Positions 54,412 through 63,165 of a stretch of 64,000 bases of DNA are shown here, piece after piece. The notes beneath the pieces were generated by a model. The model worked only from the letters and a program-made list of their open reading frames with translations. It made no database searches and was not told where the DNA came from. Numbering within the stretch: the stretch's first letter is position 1; the number at the start of each line of letters is the position of its first letter. Origin of the DNA: Paenibacillus sp. 37 (GTDB taxonomy: Bacteria > Bacillota > Bacilli > Paenibacillales > Paenibacillaceae); the NCBI RefSeq assembly GCF_008386395.1, contig NZ_CP043761.1:1922001-1986000 (forward strand), in the 5' to 3' direction. The position numbers and the translations under genes are program-made.

Positions 54412-54678
54412 TTGTTTTGTGTTGAATATGATTTACCGACGAATCGTGGGCACGTTCTGGCAGAAGGCGATCATGGCGACCGATGGTCGGTGAAACCCGA
54501 TAACGCATCTTTGCATGACATTTCCTTGGAAGATGAAATTCATATGCTTCGTCGCAAGATGGAACAGATCTTCCTCGAAGAGAAATCATTCACATCCGAT
54601 ATTGTAATTGAAATCAGCAGTTTGCTGGATTTAAAGATTAATGAATATATGAAGGCTAACCCGATTAAAGCAAAATAA
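54412..54678 (+). CDS. Spo0E-like sporulation regulatory phosphatase
   Basis: 88 residues from TTG 54412 (AAGGAGGGG 6 nt upstream). The C-terminal half is the Spo0E helical hairpin with the motif S69-x-x-L72-D73-x-x-I76 (ISSLLDLKINEYM). Proteins of this family dephosphorylate Spo0A-P and delay sporulation. The N-terminal 38 residues (MFCVEYDLPTNRG and on) are an extension not typical of minimal Spo0E proteins of about 50-60 residues. Confidence 0.82.
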   Translation: MFCVEYDLPTNRGHVLAEGDHGDRWSVKPDNASLHDISLEDEIHMLRRKMEQIFLEEKSFTSDIVIEISSLLDLKINEYMKANPIKAK

Positions 54679-54721
54679 CGTTTATGCTGGATTGAAACGT
54701 TTCATTAATCGAATTAGAAAG

Positions 54722-54748
54722 GGAGACCTGAGAAGGTCTTCTTTTTTT
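54722..54748 (+). terminator. Terminator after the Spo0E-like gene
   Basis: Short 6-bp stem AGACCT/AGGTCT, 4-nt loop, then CTTTTTTT. Confidence 0.7.
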
Positions 54749-54846
54749 GTGTGTAAAGGCAGGGTGATCCCCCGATAAGCCAGGTTATTTTTTTGCGTGG
54801 AACAATTGTGATATATTGGACATAGGAGACTAAAGGGGGAACTGGA

Positions 54847-55398
54847 ATGAAGAGATTTTGGGGGCTTACTGCAATCATTTCTATCGTTTTTCTGCTTGCT
54901 GGTTGTGGAGGTAAAGATGGTTTTTCCATATTCATCATTGATAACCAAGGAAATCCATCTGTAATCTCAGAACAGTTACAGGCTAATCTGCAACAGAAAC
55001 TGGGTGAGGAACCCAAGGTGGAAGTGATTACCAGTGCGATGTATGATGTTCAGAAAATTATGGTAGAGTATGCGGCTGGAGGACATGATATTTTCATTTT
55101 GCCTGAGTCCGACATGAAACAATACGGAAGTAATGGCTCCAATGTTCCGCTGGATGATACTTTTGATCCCAAGAAGTTTGAACGGGGTGTATTTGAGGGT
55201 GGAGTATTGGTAGAGAAGGGTGAAGGAGATGGAGGTTCAGATATCAAACAAGAATCACATCTTTACGGCATTCCGCTCGAAGATATGAAAATGTTTAAAG
55301 ATGTAGAATATGCTGCGAACAATCTGTTCGCTACCATTCCAGTGTCATCTTCCAATGTCGAAGAATCCAAAAAAGTGCTGAAGGCGCTGACAGAGTAA
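54847..55398 (+). CDS. Lipoprotein of unknown function
   Basis: 183 residues. Lipobox LLAGC with Cys20, then a compact domain (FSIFIIDNQGNPSVISEQLQ, FILPESDMKQY). I recognise no named family. GGGG precedes the ATG at 54847. It is immediately upstream of the CobU-like gene (37 bp), possibly co-transcribed. No transporter genes adjoin it. Confidence 0.68.
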   Translation: MKRFWGLTAIISIVFLLAGCGGKDGFSIFIIDNQGNPSVISEQLQANLQQKLGEEPKVEVITSAMYDVQKIMVEYAAGGHDIFILPESDMKQYGSNGSNVPLDDTFDPKKFERGVFEGGVLVEKGEGDGGSDIKQESHLYGIPLEDMKMFKDVEYAANNLFATIPVSSSNVEESKKVLKALTE

Positions 55399-55435
55399 AG
55401 AAAATTCAGAATGGCTATGGAAGGAGGGAAGCGGA

Positions 55436-55978
55436 TTGCTGATTACGGTCACAGGCGGCATAGGTAGTGGTAAAACCCGGTTTGCCCTCAAGTACGCAGC
55501 CGGAATTAGCCGGGAGGGTGTATATTTATCCACCGGTGATCATGATCCCGTTATTCCCGAATTGCCATCCGCTCATTATCGTGCCATTCATGCCGGGAAC
55601 GGTCAGCATCTGACAGAGGTGATCACCCAGATTAATCGGGAATCCAATCTGTTTTTGGCGGATCAGCGAATTGTAATTGTAGACAGTCTGACCTCATGGA
55701 TGGCTGCCGGTTTCAGGGCAACAGAGGATCTGGATCATCAGCGTTCAGAGACACAGCTTTTGCTTGATGCTCTATTGTCTTATCAGGGGAAGTTGCTTGT
55801 GATTACCAATGAAATGCATGGCACATTGCATCCTACCGAGGAAGAACGAATATTTACAGCGAGAATGGCTTCGGTTAATCGGATGCTGCAGATACATGCT
55901 GAAAAGATGTACATGCTGGTATCTGGTCTGGCTATCGATCTTAAGAGTCAGGGCATGCGAAATGAAGATGAACGATAG
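55436..55978 (+). CDS. CobU-like cobinamide kinase/guanylyltransferase family protein
   Basis: 180 residues from TTG 55436 (AAGGAGG 8 nt upstream). P-loop GGIGSGKTRFA replaces the usual GGARSGKS; the sheet-forming block VIVDSLTSWM and the end KMYMLVSGLAIDLK match CobU/CobP. CobU phosphorylates adenosylcobinamide and then adds GMP. The His that is guanylated in CobU is not obvious in the aligned stretch (TGDHDP has a His in a comparable place), so activity is uncertain. A PduO-type adenosyltransferase gene lies 0.85 kb downstream on the same strand. Confidence 0.75.
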   Translation: MLITVTGGIGSGKTRFALKYAAGISREGVYLSTGDHDPVIPELPSAHYRAIHAGNGQHLTEVITQINRESNLFLADQRIVIVDSLTSWMAAGFRATEDLDHQRSETQLLLDALLSYQGKLLVITNEMHGTLHPTEEERIFTARMASVNRMLQIHAEKMYMLVSGLAIDLKSQGMRNEDER

Positions 55979-55999
55979 CGAGATGACATAAACGGGTGA

Positions 56000-56052
56000 C
56001 ATAAAGAAGCCTCCTTAACCACGAATTGGTGGCGAGGAGGCTTCATTTATTA
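56000..56052. terminator. Bidirectional terminator between the CobU-like and DedA genes
   Basis: Stem GAAGCCTCC/GGAGGCTTC with inner pairs and T on both sides (ATTTATT after; A-rich before). Confidence 0.8.
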
Positions 56053-56063
56053 AGCTGTCCTTT

Positions 56064-56675
56064 TTATTTCTGCTTTTTGCTACGTCTGATCCACCAGATG
56101 ATACATCCGATGACAATGATGGCGAGAATGACGTACACTACAATGGAATAGACGTCCATAAAGTGCAAAATGCTCTCCCACGATGCGCCAAGCGCAGCAC
56201 CAACGCAGACAAGAATGACATTCCAGATCAATGTACCAATGGTTGTAAAGAGAAGGAATAAACCAAATTTCATATTGGACATGCCTGCGGGAATGGAGAT
56301 AAGACTACGAACGAGGGGAACCATTCGGCAGAATAATACGGTCCACATGCCATATTTGTCAAACCATGCATCGACACGGTGAATATCCTCTTTTTTGATG
56401 CGCAGAACATGTCCCCAGCGTTCCACAATTTTCTCAAGGCGTTCGACGTCAATGAGTAGACCAATACCATACAGGATCACAGCACCAAGGACGGAGCCAA
56501 TGGTAGCGGCGATAATAACCCCTGGAAGAGTTAGGCTGGTATAAGTGGTCATGAAACCGCCAAACGGCAAGATGATCTCGGATGGAATTGGGGGAAATAC
56601 GTTCTCAAGAGCAATAATGAGTGCAATGCCTATGTAGCCGTATTGTTCCATGAAATCGGTTATCCAGTTTTGCAT
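56064..56675 (-). CDS. DedA-family membrane protein
   Basis: 203 residues from ATG 56675 (AAAGGAG upstream; the longer frame to 56735 lacks a site). DedA signatures: ENVFPPIPSEIILPFGG (about 22-38), a G...G...YG element and FCRMVPLVRSLISIPAGMSNM (about 114-134), with C-terminal membrane helices. DedA proteins are membrane transporters (undecaprenyl phosphate or polyprenyl lipid recycling has been shown for some). Exact substrate unknown here. Confidence 0.9.
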   Translation of the reverse strand: MQNWITDFMEQYGYIGIALIIALENVFPPIPSEIILPFGGFMTTYTSLTLPGVIIAATIGSVLGAVILYGIGLLIDVERLEKIVERWGHVLRIKKEDIHRVDAWFDKYGMWTVLFCRMVPLVRSLISIPAGMSNMKFGLFLLFTTIGTLIWNVILVCVGAALGASWESILHFMDVYSIVVYVILAIIVIGCIIWWIRRSKKQK

Positions 56676-56823
56676 AATCGTCTCCTTTACTTTTGGTTTC
56701 CTTCGATTTGTCGTATACTCGGCAGAGCACACCAATTCTTATATACGTGTAAAGCGATAGGCGGGTTTCTGAAAAATAGCATTCCCGTATTCATTAATGA
56801 TATTAACAATTGGAGGGGTAACG

Positions 56824-57399
56824 ATGGGCATATATACACGAACAGGTGACGAAGGTCAGACTTCGGTTATTGGTGGACGCGTCATCAAGGATGATGACCG
56901 AGTAGAGGCTTATGGCACGATTGATGAATTGAACTGTTTTGTCGGTCAGGCGATCAGCCTTATTGACTCTGCTCAGGGCGAATTCGAGGATCTGCGTGAA
57001 CATCTGCTGGAAGTGCAGCAGGAACTGTTTGATTGTGGGTCGGATCTGGCCTTTGTGAAGATTAGTGAGACCAAATATAAGGTGAGAGATGAAATGGTCA
57101 CACGTCTGGAACAATGGATCGACCAGTATGATGCAGAGAATCCAAAAGTGGAACGGTTCATTATTCCAGGTGGCAGTCAGCTGTCTTCTGCTCTTCATGT
57201 ATGCCGTACTGTGTGTCGTCGCGCAGAGCGTCGCACGGTAACACTTGGACAACATACAGATATTAATCCGTCTGTACGACGGTATCTAAACCGACTGTCT
57301 GATTATTTCTTCGTGGTTGCACGGACGGCCAACGCGAGACAACAGGTGGCGGATATTGAATATGTGCGGAGCAAAAAAGTCTTCCGCCGCAAAGAATGA
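56824..57399 (+). CDS. Cob(I)alamin adenosyltransferase, PduO type
   Basis: 191 residues from ATG 56824 (GGAGGGG upstream). GIYTRTGDEGQT at the N-terminus (ATP/phosphate site) and the RTVCRRAERR motif (about 126-135) are diagnostic of PduO-type enzymes, which transfer the 5'-deoxyadenosyl group to cob(I)alamin. It overlaps the following rluA-family gene by 4 bp (ATGA), which may only reflect packing. No corrinoid biosynthesis operon is present in the window besides the CobU-like gene. Confidence 0.9.
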   Translation: MGIYTRTGDEGQTSVIGGRVIKDDDRVEAYGTIDELNCFVGQAISLIDSAQGEFEDLREHLLEVQQELFDCGSDLAFVKISETKYKVRDEMVTRLEQWIDQYDAENPKVERFIIPGGSQLSSALHVCRTVCRRAERRTVTLGQHTDINPSVRRYLNRLSDYFFVVARTANARQQVADIEYVRSKKVFRRKE

Positions 57400-58379
57400 G
57401 CCAATATTATTCGCCGATTGTCTACACGGTGACCGAACAAGAAGATGGCTGGCTGCTGAAGACCGTGCTTCAGCGCCGGTTGCTGGTGTCGCGTAAGCTT
57501 TTATCTAAAATTAAGCTGACTGAGCAAGGTGTCATGCTTAATGGAGAGCGCGTGTACATTAGCGTCAAGGTAGCTGCGGGTGATGTCGTTGAAGTTCGGA
57601 TGGAGCAAGAGGAATCGGATGATATTCTGCCTGAACCTATTCCCTTTACCGTTCTGTATGAAGACGAGCACTTACTTGTTGTAAACAAGGATGCAGGCAT
57701 CATCGTTCATCCGACACATGGACATTACACGGGTACTTTGGCAAATGGCGTTGTTCATTACTGGAAATCCAAGGGCGAGCGCTTCCGGTTCAGACCGATT
57801 CATCGACTCGATCAGGAAACGTCAGGTGTGCTGGCCATAGCCAAGAACCCTTATGTGCATCAGCATGTGTCCGAACAGATGATTGCAGGAACAGTGGATA
57901 AGAAATATATTGCACTTGTGCACGGCAGCCCTGTCCCAGAACAGGGGGCAGTAGATGGCCCGATTGATCGCGATCCTGAAGAGCCACACCGCCGAATCGT
58001 TACACCTGATGGCTACGCTGCAAGAACGCTGTACACAACCTTAACACGCTGGGCAGAAGGCAGCGCCAGTGCGATAAGTCTCAAGCTGGAAAGTGGCAGA
58101 ACCCATCAGATCAGGGTACATATGACGTCCATTGGTTGCCCATTGATCGGTGATCGAATGTACAAGACACTACCTGTACACGAGATCGATGAGCAAACCA
58201 TGGCTATTCGGGAAGTACGGGACAGCTGGATCGAACGCCAGGCATTACACGCTTGTGAATTGACGTTTGAACATCCCATTCTACAGGAACGCGTAACGTT
58301 CCAGGCTCCTTTTCCAGCAGATATGGCCGCGCTGGAGCAGCGTTTGAATGATGAGGCAGCTCCAAGAGAAGAAATGTAG
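57396..58379 (+). CDS. RluA-family pseudouridine synthase
   Basis: 327 residues. The catalytic HRLDQETSGVLAIAK block (Asp is the nucleophile) and the GRTHQIRVH motif are present. RluA-type enzymes modify 23S rRNA and/or tRNA. An S4-like region is suggested at the N-terminus (SRKLLSKIKLTEQGVMLNGERV), as in RluD-type enzymes; specificity cannot be read. Its ATG overlaps the stop of the adenosyltransferase gene. Confidence 0.9.
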   Translation: MSQYYSPIVYTVTEQEDGWLLKTVLQRRLLVSRKLLSKIKLTEQGVMLNGERVYISVKVAAGDVVEVRMEQEESDDILPEPIPFTVLYEDEHLLVVNKDAGIIVHPTHGHYTGTLANGVVHYWKSKGERFRFRPIHRLDQETSGVLAIAKNPYVHQHVSEQMIAGTVDKKYIALVHGSPVPEQGAVDGPIDRDPEEPHRRIVTPDGYAARTLYTTLTRWAEGSASAISLKLESGRTHQIRVHMTSIGCPLIGDRMYKTLPVHEIDEQTMAIREVRDSWIERQALHACELTFEHPILQERVTFQAPFPADMAALEQRLNDEAAPREEM

Positions 58380-58810
58380 GAAGCCTGCGAAGAGGGCTTT
58401 AGATACGCCCTCTGTGTAGTGGGTGTCGTAGCTTTCCTGTACGGTCCATCTTGCTAGGCCCTTTCTGCTTAAGTTTCAACGCTAGTAAGCTATTCCATTG
58501 TGAGGGGTGCTATAATGCACCCGAACAACATGCCGTAGGCTAATCTTTATGGTTTAATATGTTGATGTTTACCCATTTCATGTTAAATATTTCATGAATT
58601 CAAATCCCAAAAGCTTTTAAGGATATAAAAGCTGTAAGACTTTGACCCAAAAAATATAGCGAATGTGTGTTTTGAACATATTCGCAAAAAATCAGTAAAA
58701 TTACATGGCGATGGTATCGATTTGGAGCGACTTTTGGATTTGCGAAGCAAACCAAGGGAAGCGAGAAGTCGAGACCGGAGCCACACCGGAGCCACAGGAG
58801 GAACACACAC
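58380..58810 (+). other. 431-bp gap before the ArsC/Spx-like gene
   Basis: No gene is supported. A GAGGGC/GCCCTC hairpin (about 58392-58411) follows rluA without a T-run; a GGGTGC TATAAT GCACCC palindrome lies near 58506-58523. The strongest pattern is an 11-bp tandem duplication ACCGGAGCCAC (58774-58784, 58785-58795) touching the AGGAGG ribosome site of the next gene. Confidence 0.5.
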
Positions 58811-59176
58811 ATGAGTAACTTAAAAGTATATCAATATGCCAAATGCGGCACATGCCGCAAAGCTGTAAAATGGCTTGAAGCGCAAGGACATGAGCTGGAG
58901 TTAATCCCTATTTTTGACTCACCGCCATCCGAATCTGAACTAACAGAACTCATCCAAAAGAGTGGACTGGAAGTGAAAAAGTTCTTTAATACGAGCGGGG
59001 AAGTGTACAAAGAACAACAATTGAAGGATAAGCTTCCGGGCATGTCCGCTGATGAACAGATTCGTTTGTTGGCTTCCAATGGTCGGCTGATCAAACGTCC
59101 GATCGTTACGGATGGAGAAAAGGTGACGGTTGGATTCAAGGAAGAAACGTATGAGCAGGAATGGAACAACGCATAA
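58811..59176 (+). CDS. ArsC/Spx-family protein (YusI-like)
   Basis: 121 residues of thioredoxin-like fold. CGTC pair at Cys12-Cys15 and the Arg near position 95 (RLIKRPIV) match the ArsC/Spx group of proteins. YusI-type members are uncharacterised; Spx members regulate RNA polymerase under disulfide stress, while ArsC reduces arsenate. The short length and lack of other arsenic genes argue against a dedicated ArsC. AGGAGG lies 8 nt before the ATG. Confidence 0.85.
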   Translation: MSNLKVYQYAKCGTCRKAVKWLEAQGHELELIPIFDSPPSESELTELIQKSGLEVKKFFNTSGEVYKEQQLKDKLPGMSADEQIRLLASNGRLIKRPIVTDGEKVTVGFKEETYEQEWNNA

Positions 59177-59190
59177 ACGCGCTGAATATC

Positions 59191-59224
59191 AGCCTTGAAT
59201 TGTTCAAAATTCAGGGCTTTTTTG
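59191..59224 (+). terminator. Terminator after the ArsC/Spx-like gene
   Basis: 11-bp stem AGCCTTGAATT/AATTCAGGGCT with a G-U pair, followed by TTTTTT. Confidence 0.8.
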
Positions 59225-59248
59225 GCTGAACGATGGTTGGCGGAACTA

Positions 59249-59257
59249 TGCTATAAT
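59249..59257 (+). promoter_or_regulatory. Extended -10 promoter of the exonuclease gene
   Basis: TGCTATAAT at 59249-59257, without a good -35 box. Confidence 0.55.
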
Positions 59258-59314
59258 GATAGAATTAGTTTCGTATTTTGTATGCTAGATTTAGATAGGA
59301 GAGAACAAATTCAA

Positions 59315-60208
59315 GTGAATCAACGTAATGAACCTACTTTGTTGCTGGTAGACGGTATGGCGGTGTTGTTCCGTGCTTTTTATGCGACATCTGCAAGCGG
59401 ATATATCAGACGTACAAAGGCAGGATTGCCTACCAACGCAGTCTACGGATTTATCCGTTATTTCTGGGATGCGGTTCAGACTTTTGGACCAAGTCATGTC
59501 GTTTGTTGTTGGGATATGGGCGGTAAGACGTTCCGCGGTGAAGAATATGCAGCCTACAAAGGCAACCGGGCCGAAGCTCCGGATGACCTGATTCCCCAGT
59601 TTGCCCTGATTCGTGAAGTGATGGATAGCCTGGGTATTCCGAATATAGGTGCACAAGGATTCGAAGCCGACGATTGTATCGGGACGCTTGCGAAGTATTA
59701 TACCGAAGAGACAGATATGAATGTTATGGTACTGACGGGTGACCACGACATGTTGCAACTGATTAATGACCGCACGAGTATCATTATTATGAAAAAAGGC
59801 CATGGCAACTACATGGTGTATAATCCTGAAACGCTCATGGCCGAGAAACAACTGACACCTCGTCAAGTGATTGACATGAAGGGTCTGATGGGAGATGCCA
59901 GCGACAATTATCCCGGCGTACGGGGAATTGGTGAGAAAACAGCGTTGAAGCTTGTACAGGAATACGGCTCCATTGAAGGGATTTTGAGCAACATGGATAA
60001 ACTGACCCCTTCGGTGCGTAACAAGATTGAGAATGATCTGGACATGCTTCATCTGTCTCGCAAACTGGCAGAGATTCATTGTGCTGTTCCGGTTGCCTGT
60101 GCGCTGGATATCTGTGAATTGCGTCTTGATCCGGATATGGTGATGGACAAGTTTGAACAACTTGAGATGAAGAGCCTTGGCTCTTGGATGGGAGTGGCAA
60201 TAGGGTGA
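59315..60208 (+). CDS. 5'-3' exonuclease (YpcP-like, PolI N-domain type)
   Basis: 297 residues from GTG 59315 (AGGAGA 12 nt upstream; an in-frame ATG at 59282 lies too close to the promoter and lacks a site). PIN-like nuclease blocks: LLLVDGMAVLFRAFY, GFEADDCIGTLA, LTGDHDMLQLI, and the H3TH region GLMGDASDNYPGVRGIGEKTA. Acts in RNA primer removal and flap processing, in parallel with PolI. It overlaps or abuts the next gene. Confidence 0.9.
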   Translation: MNQRNEPTLLLVDGMAVLFRAFYATSASGYIRRTKAGLPTNAVYGFIRYFWDAVQTFGPSHVVCCWDMGGKTFRGEEYAAYKGNRAEAPDDLIPQFALIREVMDSLGIPNIGAQGFEADDCIGTLAKYYTEETDMNVMVLTGDHDMLQLINDRTSIIIMKKGHGNYMVYNPETLMAEKQLTPRQVIDMKGLMGDASDNYPGVRGIGEKTALKLVQEYGSIEGILSNMDKLTPSVRNKIENDLDMLHLSRKLAEIHCAVPVACALDICELRLDPDMVMDKFEQLEMKSLGSWMGVAIG

Positions 60209-60213
60209 GCAAC

Positions 60214-61320
60214 ATGAAGAACGTACGAACAGGCAAAAAGTGGTGGACAGGGGCTATGGCCCTTGTCCTGGCCTTGCCCGTAATTCTTTCGGGAGCAGTA
60301 AGTGCACCACAGACAGTGGATGCCAAAGCAGCAATTAGTACCAAAGTACAGAAAGTAAAAGCAGCAGGACGTAATTTTACCGTACAGACCGTTTCGATTC
60401 CAAAGGGAACACCGGTTACTGTCGGACTCGCGAAGAAGCAAGTTGGCCAGACGGCAACATTGCCATCGATCGTGAAAGCCTATGGTGCGCAAGCAGCCAT
60501 TAACGGAGCATTTTTTGAAGCATATAACGGAGCACCAGATCCATATGGCATGTTAATAGCAAATGGTAAGGTCATACATATTGGAAGATATGGAACATCC
60601 ATCGGATTTAAGGAAGACGGCTCGGCGATCATGGATTCACTTCAGGTGAGTTTGACAGGTAAAGTAACGGATAAAAAAGGTAAATCACGCAGTTGGTATG
60701 CGACTTTTATTAATCGAACCCCTTCAGCGAACGCAAGCATTACGATGCTGTATACGCCTGAACGAGGTGCCACAGTTGGGTTCAAAGGTGGCACTGCGGT
60801 TGTCATGGAGAAAGGTATCGTGACCAAAAAAGTGCCCAATACCAATGTAGCGATTCCTAAGAATGGCTCGGTATTGGTCTTCACAGGTAATCAGAAGTCT
60901 TCTTCGGACCGTTTTACCGTTGGTTCGACCGTAGAAATGAATTATAAGTATACGAACGCAGCAGGCAAAGAGATCCCTTGGCAAGATGTAGTGACTGCTG
61001 TGGGAGCAGGACCCCGTCTGGTGAAAGACGGCAAGGTAGCTGTCAATCCGACGAGCGAAGGTTTCAAGGATGCCAAGATTCTTAATGCTTCTGGAGCCAG
61101 AAGTGGTATTGCGATTATGGCGGACGGTTCTGTTATGCTGGCTACCGTTTCCGGAGCAACAATCAAGGAGTGGGCAGCGGTGATGCAGAAGCTTGGTGCC
61201 AAACAGGCCATGAATTTGGATGGCGGTGCTTCCTCGGGTATGTATGCCGGGGGCAAAATGCTGACTTCACCAGGCCGGCTCTTGAGTAATACACTCGTAT
61301 TTGGCGGCTCTGTGCGTTAA
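60214..61320 (+). CDS. Secreted NAGPA-domain (phosphodiester glycosidase family) protein
   Basis: 368 residues from ATG 60214; GTG 60205, which overlaps the exonuclease stop, is an alternative. Signal peptide WWTGAMALVLALPVILSGAVSA, then a domain of the NAGPA/phosphodiester glycosidase family, ending with the conserved MNLDGGASSGMY (about 345). Proteins of this type (YngK/YvgL-like in Bacilli) cleave N-acetylglucosamine-1-phosphodiester bonds or act in the cell wall. Target unknown. Confidence 0.83.
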   Translation: MKNVRTGKKWWTGAMALVLALPVILSGAVSAPQTVDAKAAISTKVQKVKAAGRNFTVQTVSIPKGTPVTVGLAKKQVGQTATLPSIVKAYGAQAAINGAFFEAYNGAPDPYGMLIANGKVIHIGRYGTSIGFKEDGSAIMDSLQVSLTGKVTDKKGKSRSWYATFINRTPSANASITMLYTPERGATVGFKGGTAVVMEKGIVTKKVPNTNVAIPKNGSVLVFTGNQKSSSDRFTVGSTVEMNYKYTNAAGKEIPWQDVVTAVGAGPRLVKDGKVAVNPTSEGFKDAKILNASGARSGIAIMADGSVMLATVSGATIKEWAAVMQKLGAKQAMNLDGGASSGMYAGGKMLTSPGRLLSNTLVFGGSVR

Positions 61321-61351
61321 AAGAAAGTGATTATGGGAGGTATGATGCCAA

Positions 61352-62038
61352 ATGACACTCACATCGGATCGAAAGCCAGGGGAGGACAATACAGCTGTTC
61401 TGGCCATTAATGTAGGACTGCCGCAGCCGCTCCCTGGGCAGAAGCGTGAGGTGCTGAGCGGCATTGTGAAACATCCTGTATCCGGCGCGGTTTTCCTGTC
61501 ATTCACTGGAATGACAGGGGATGCGCAGGCGGATCTGGTGCATCATGGTGGGCCTGACAAAGCCGTTTGTGTATACGATTACAGTCGTTATCCGGCGCTG
61601 GAACAACTGATGGATCGCACGCTGGATTGGGGAGCTTGTGGAGAAAATCTGACAGTTCAAGGCTGTGCCGAAGAAGACGTCCGGATTGGTGATGTGTACG
61701 AGTTGGGCGAAGCTACAGTGCAGGTCAGTCAGCCCAGACAACCTTGCTTCAAGCTGGGTGCAAGGTATGACTTTAAGGACCTGCCTGTTTATTTTCAGGA
61801 GAGTGGATATACCGGCTTTTACTTTCGTGTACTGCAAGAAGGTGAGGTAGGGCCTTCATCGATATTTCGACGGAACAGCACCGGTCCAGCCTCAATGACG
61901 GTTCTTGAAGCCAATCGAATCATGCATCAGGGGAAAGAAAATGTCGAAGGTATTCAGGCGTTGCTGGCCATTCCTGCGCTGTCAGACAGCTGGAGGCAAA
62001 CGTTAATGAAACGATTGTCCAAGCTGGAGAACAAGTAG
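61352..62038 (+). CDS. MOSC-domain protein (YiiM/YflK-like)
   Basis: 228 residues of the MOSC (molybdenum cofactor sulfurase C-terminal) fold. Conserved Cys in RQPCFKLGARY is the likely molybdenum ligand; HHGGPDKAV near residue 67 is a family block. Related YiiM-type enzymes reduce N-hydroxylated purines. GGGAGG lies upstream of the ATG. Confidence 0.87.
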   Translation: MTLTSDRKPGEDNTAVLAINVGLPQPLPGQKREVLSGIVKHPVSGAVFLSFTGMTGDAQADLVHHGGPDKAVCVYDYSRYPALEQLMDRTLDWGACGENLTVQGCAEEDVRIGDVYELGEATVQVSQPRQPCFKLGARYDFKDLPVYFQESGYTGFYFRVLQEGEVGPSSIFRRNSTGPASMTVLEANRIMHQGKENVEGIQALLAIPALSDSWRQTLMKRLSKLENK

Positions 62039-62110
62039 CAGGGTAATTATAGTGTCATCAAGTAAAGCAATTCGAATTCCTTTTTAAACTAACTTGGGAG
62101 TGTGACTAAC

Positions 62111-62989
62111 ATGACGATCTTAGGCGCAATTGAAGCAGGCGGAACCAAATTTGTATGTGGTATTGGCACAGAAAACGGAGAAGTTTTGGAACGCGTAAGT
62201 TTTCCAACAACAACACCGGAAGAGACCATGGCTCAAGTGATTTCGTTTTTTGAAGGCAAAGGCATTGAAGCTCTGGGCGTAGGTTCATTTGGTCCGATTG
62301 ATCCGATTGAAGGAAGCCCAACATATGGATATATCACAACAACACCTAAACCACATTGGGGACAGTATAACGTGATAGGCAAGCTCAAGGAGCATTTTGA
62401 TGTGCCGATGACATTTGATACGGATGTGAATGGTGCGGCACTTGGAGAAGCAACCTGGGGCGCTGCACAAGGCCTTGAGAGCTGTCTGTATATCACTGTG
62501 GGTACAGGTATTGGTGCAGGTGCTGTGGTTGGCGGTAAAATGGTCCATGGATTGTCACATCCAGAGATGGGACATATCATTGTACGCAGACATCCGGAGG
62601 ATACATACGAGGGTTTCTGTCCGTATCATGGTGACTGCCTCGAAGGCCTTGCAGCAGGACCGGCCATTAACAAACGTTGGGAGCAACCGGCTTATGAACT
62701 GCCTGCAGATCATAAAGCTTGGGAGATCGAAGCACATTACCTGGCACATGCACTGATGAATTATGTTCTCATTCTTTCTCCGCAGAAAATCGTCATGGGT
62801 GGCGGAGTAATGAAGCAGGAGCACCTGTTCCCGATGGTGCGTAGCAAACTGCAGGAGTTGCTGGCTGGATACGTTCAGCATCCGGCACTTCAATCCGACA
62901 TTGACCAGTATGTTGTTTCACCAGGACTTGGCGACAATGCAGGGCTGTGTGGTTCGCTGGCGCTTGCCAAGTTGGCATTGAATAAGTAG
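62111..62989 (+). CDS. ROK-family sugar kinase, fructokinase-like
   Basis: 292 residues from ATG 62111 (GGGAG upstream; a GTG at 62102 is too close to it). N-terminal phosphate loop EAGGTKF, catalytic Asp in DTDVNGAALGE and a Zn-binding signature HPEMGHIIVRRHPEDTYEGFC (positions about 153-174) with the HxxC...C cluster typical of the fructokinase (YdhR/GmuE/ScrK) branch. It phosphorylates fructose or mannose. Monocistronic with its own terminator. Confidence 0.9.
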   Translation: MTILGAIEAGGTKFVCGIGTENGEVLERVSFPTTTPEETMAQVISFFEGKGIEALGVGSFGPIDPIEGSPTYGYITTTPKPHWGQYNVIGKLKEHFDVPMTFDTDVNGAALGEATWGAAQGLESCLYITVGTGIGAGAVVGGKMVHGLSHPEMGHIIVRRHPEDTYEGFCPYHGDCLEGLAAGPAINKRWEQPAYELPADHKAWEIEAHYLAHALMNYVLILSPQKIVMGGGVMKQEHLFPMVRSKLQELLAGYVQHPALQSDIDQYVVSPGLGDNAGLCGSLALAKLALNK

Positions 62990-63060
62990 GTCATTAAGGG
63001 ATTGACGAATTTTACCATTGTGGTATGATATGGGCAACAGCATAGTACGGTTAATGAGGA

Positions 63061-63095
63061 AGCACCTCTCTTGCATGGATTTTGCAGGAGGGGTG
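63061..63095 (+). terminator. Terminator after the ROK kinase gene
   Basis: Stem CACCTCTCTTGCA/TGCAGGAGGGGTG with G-U pairs, followed by nine T. Confidence 0.88.
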
Positions 63096-63165
63096 TTTTT
63101 TTTTGCTGCCTATAGGTAGTATCTCTAACTCGTATAAGCTGAATATTCAAAGGGAGGGAACGAAA

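Noticed and set aside
58592..58812. Two overlapping minus-strand frames in the 58380-58810 gap
   Set aside because: Short, low-complexity, start at the ribosome site of the plus-strand gene, no family pattern.
58811..59176. Arsenate reductase as part of an ars operon
   Set aside because: No arsR, arsB or acr3 gene nearby; the short CxxC protein fits the YusI/Spx-like group better.
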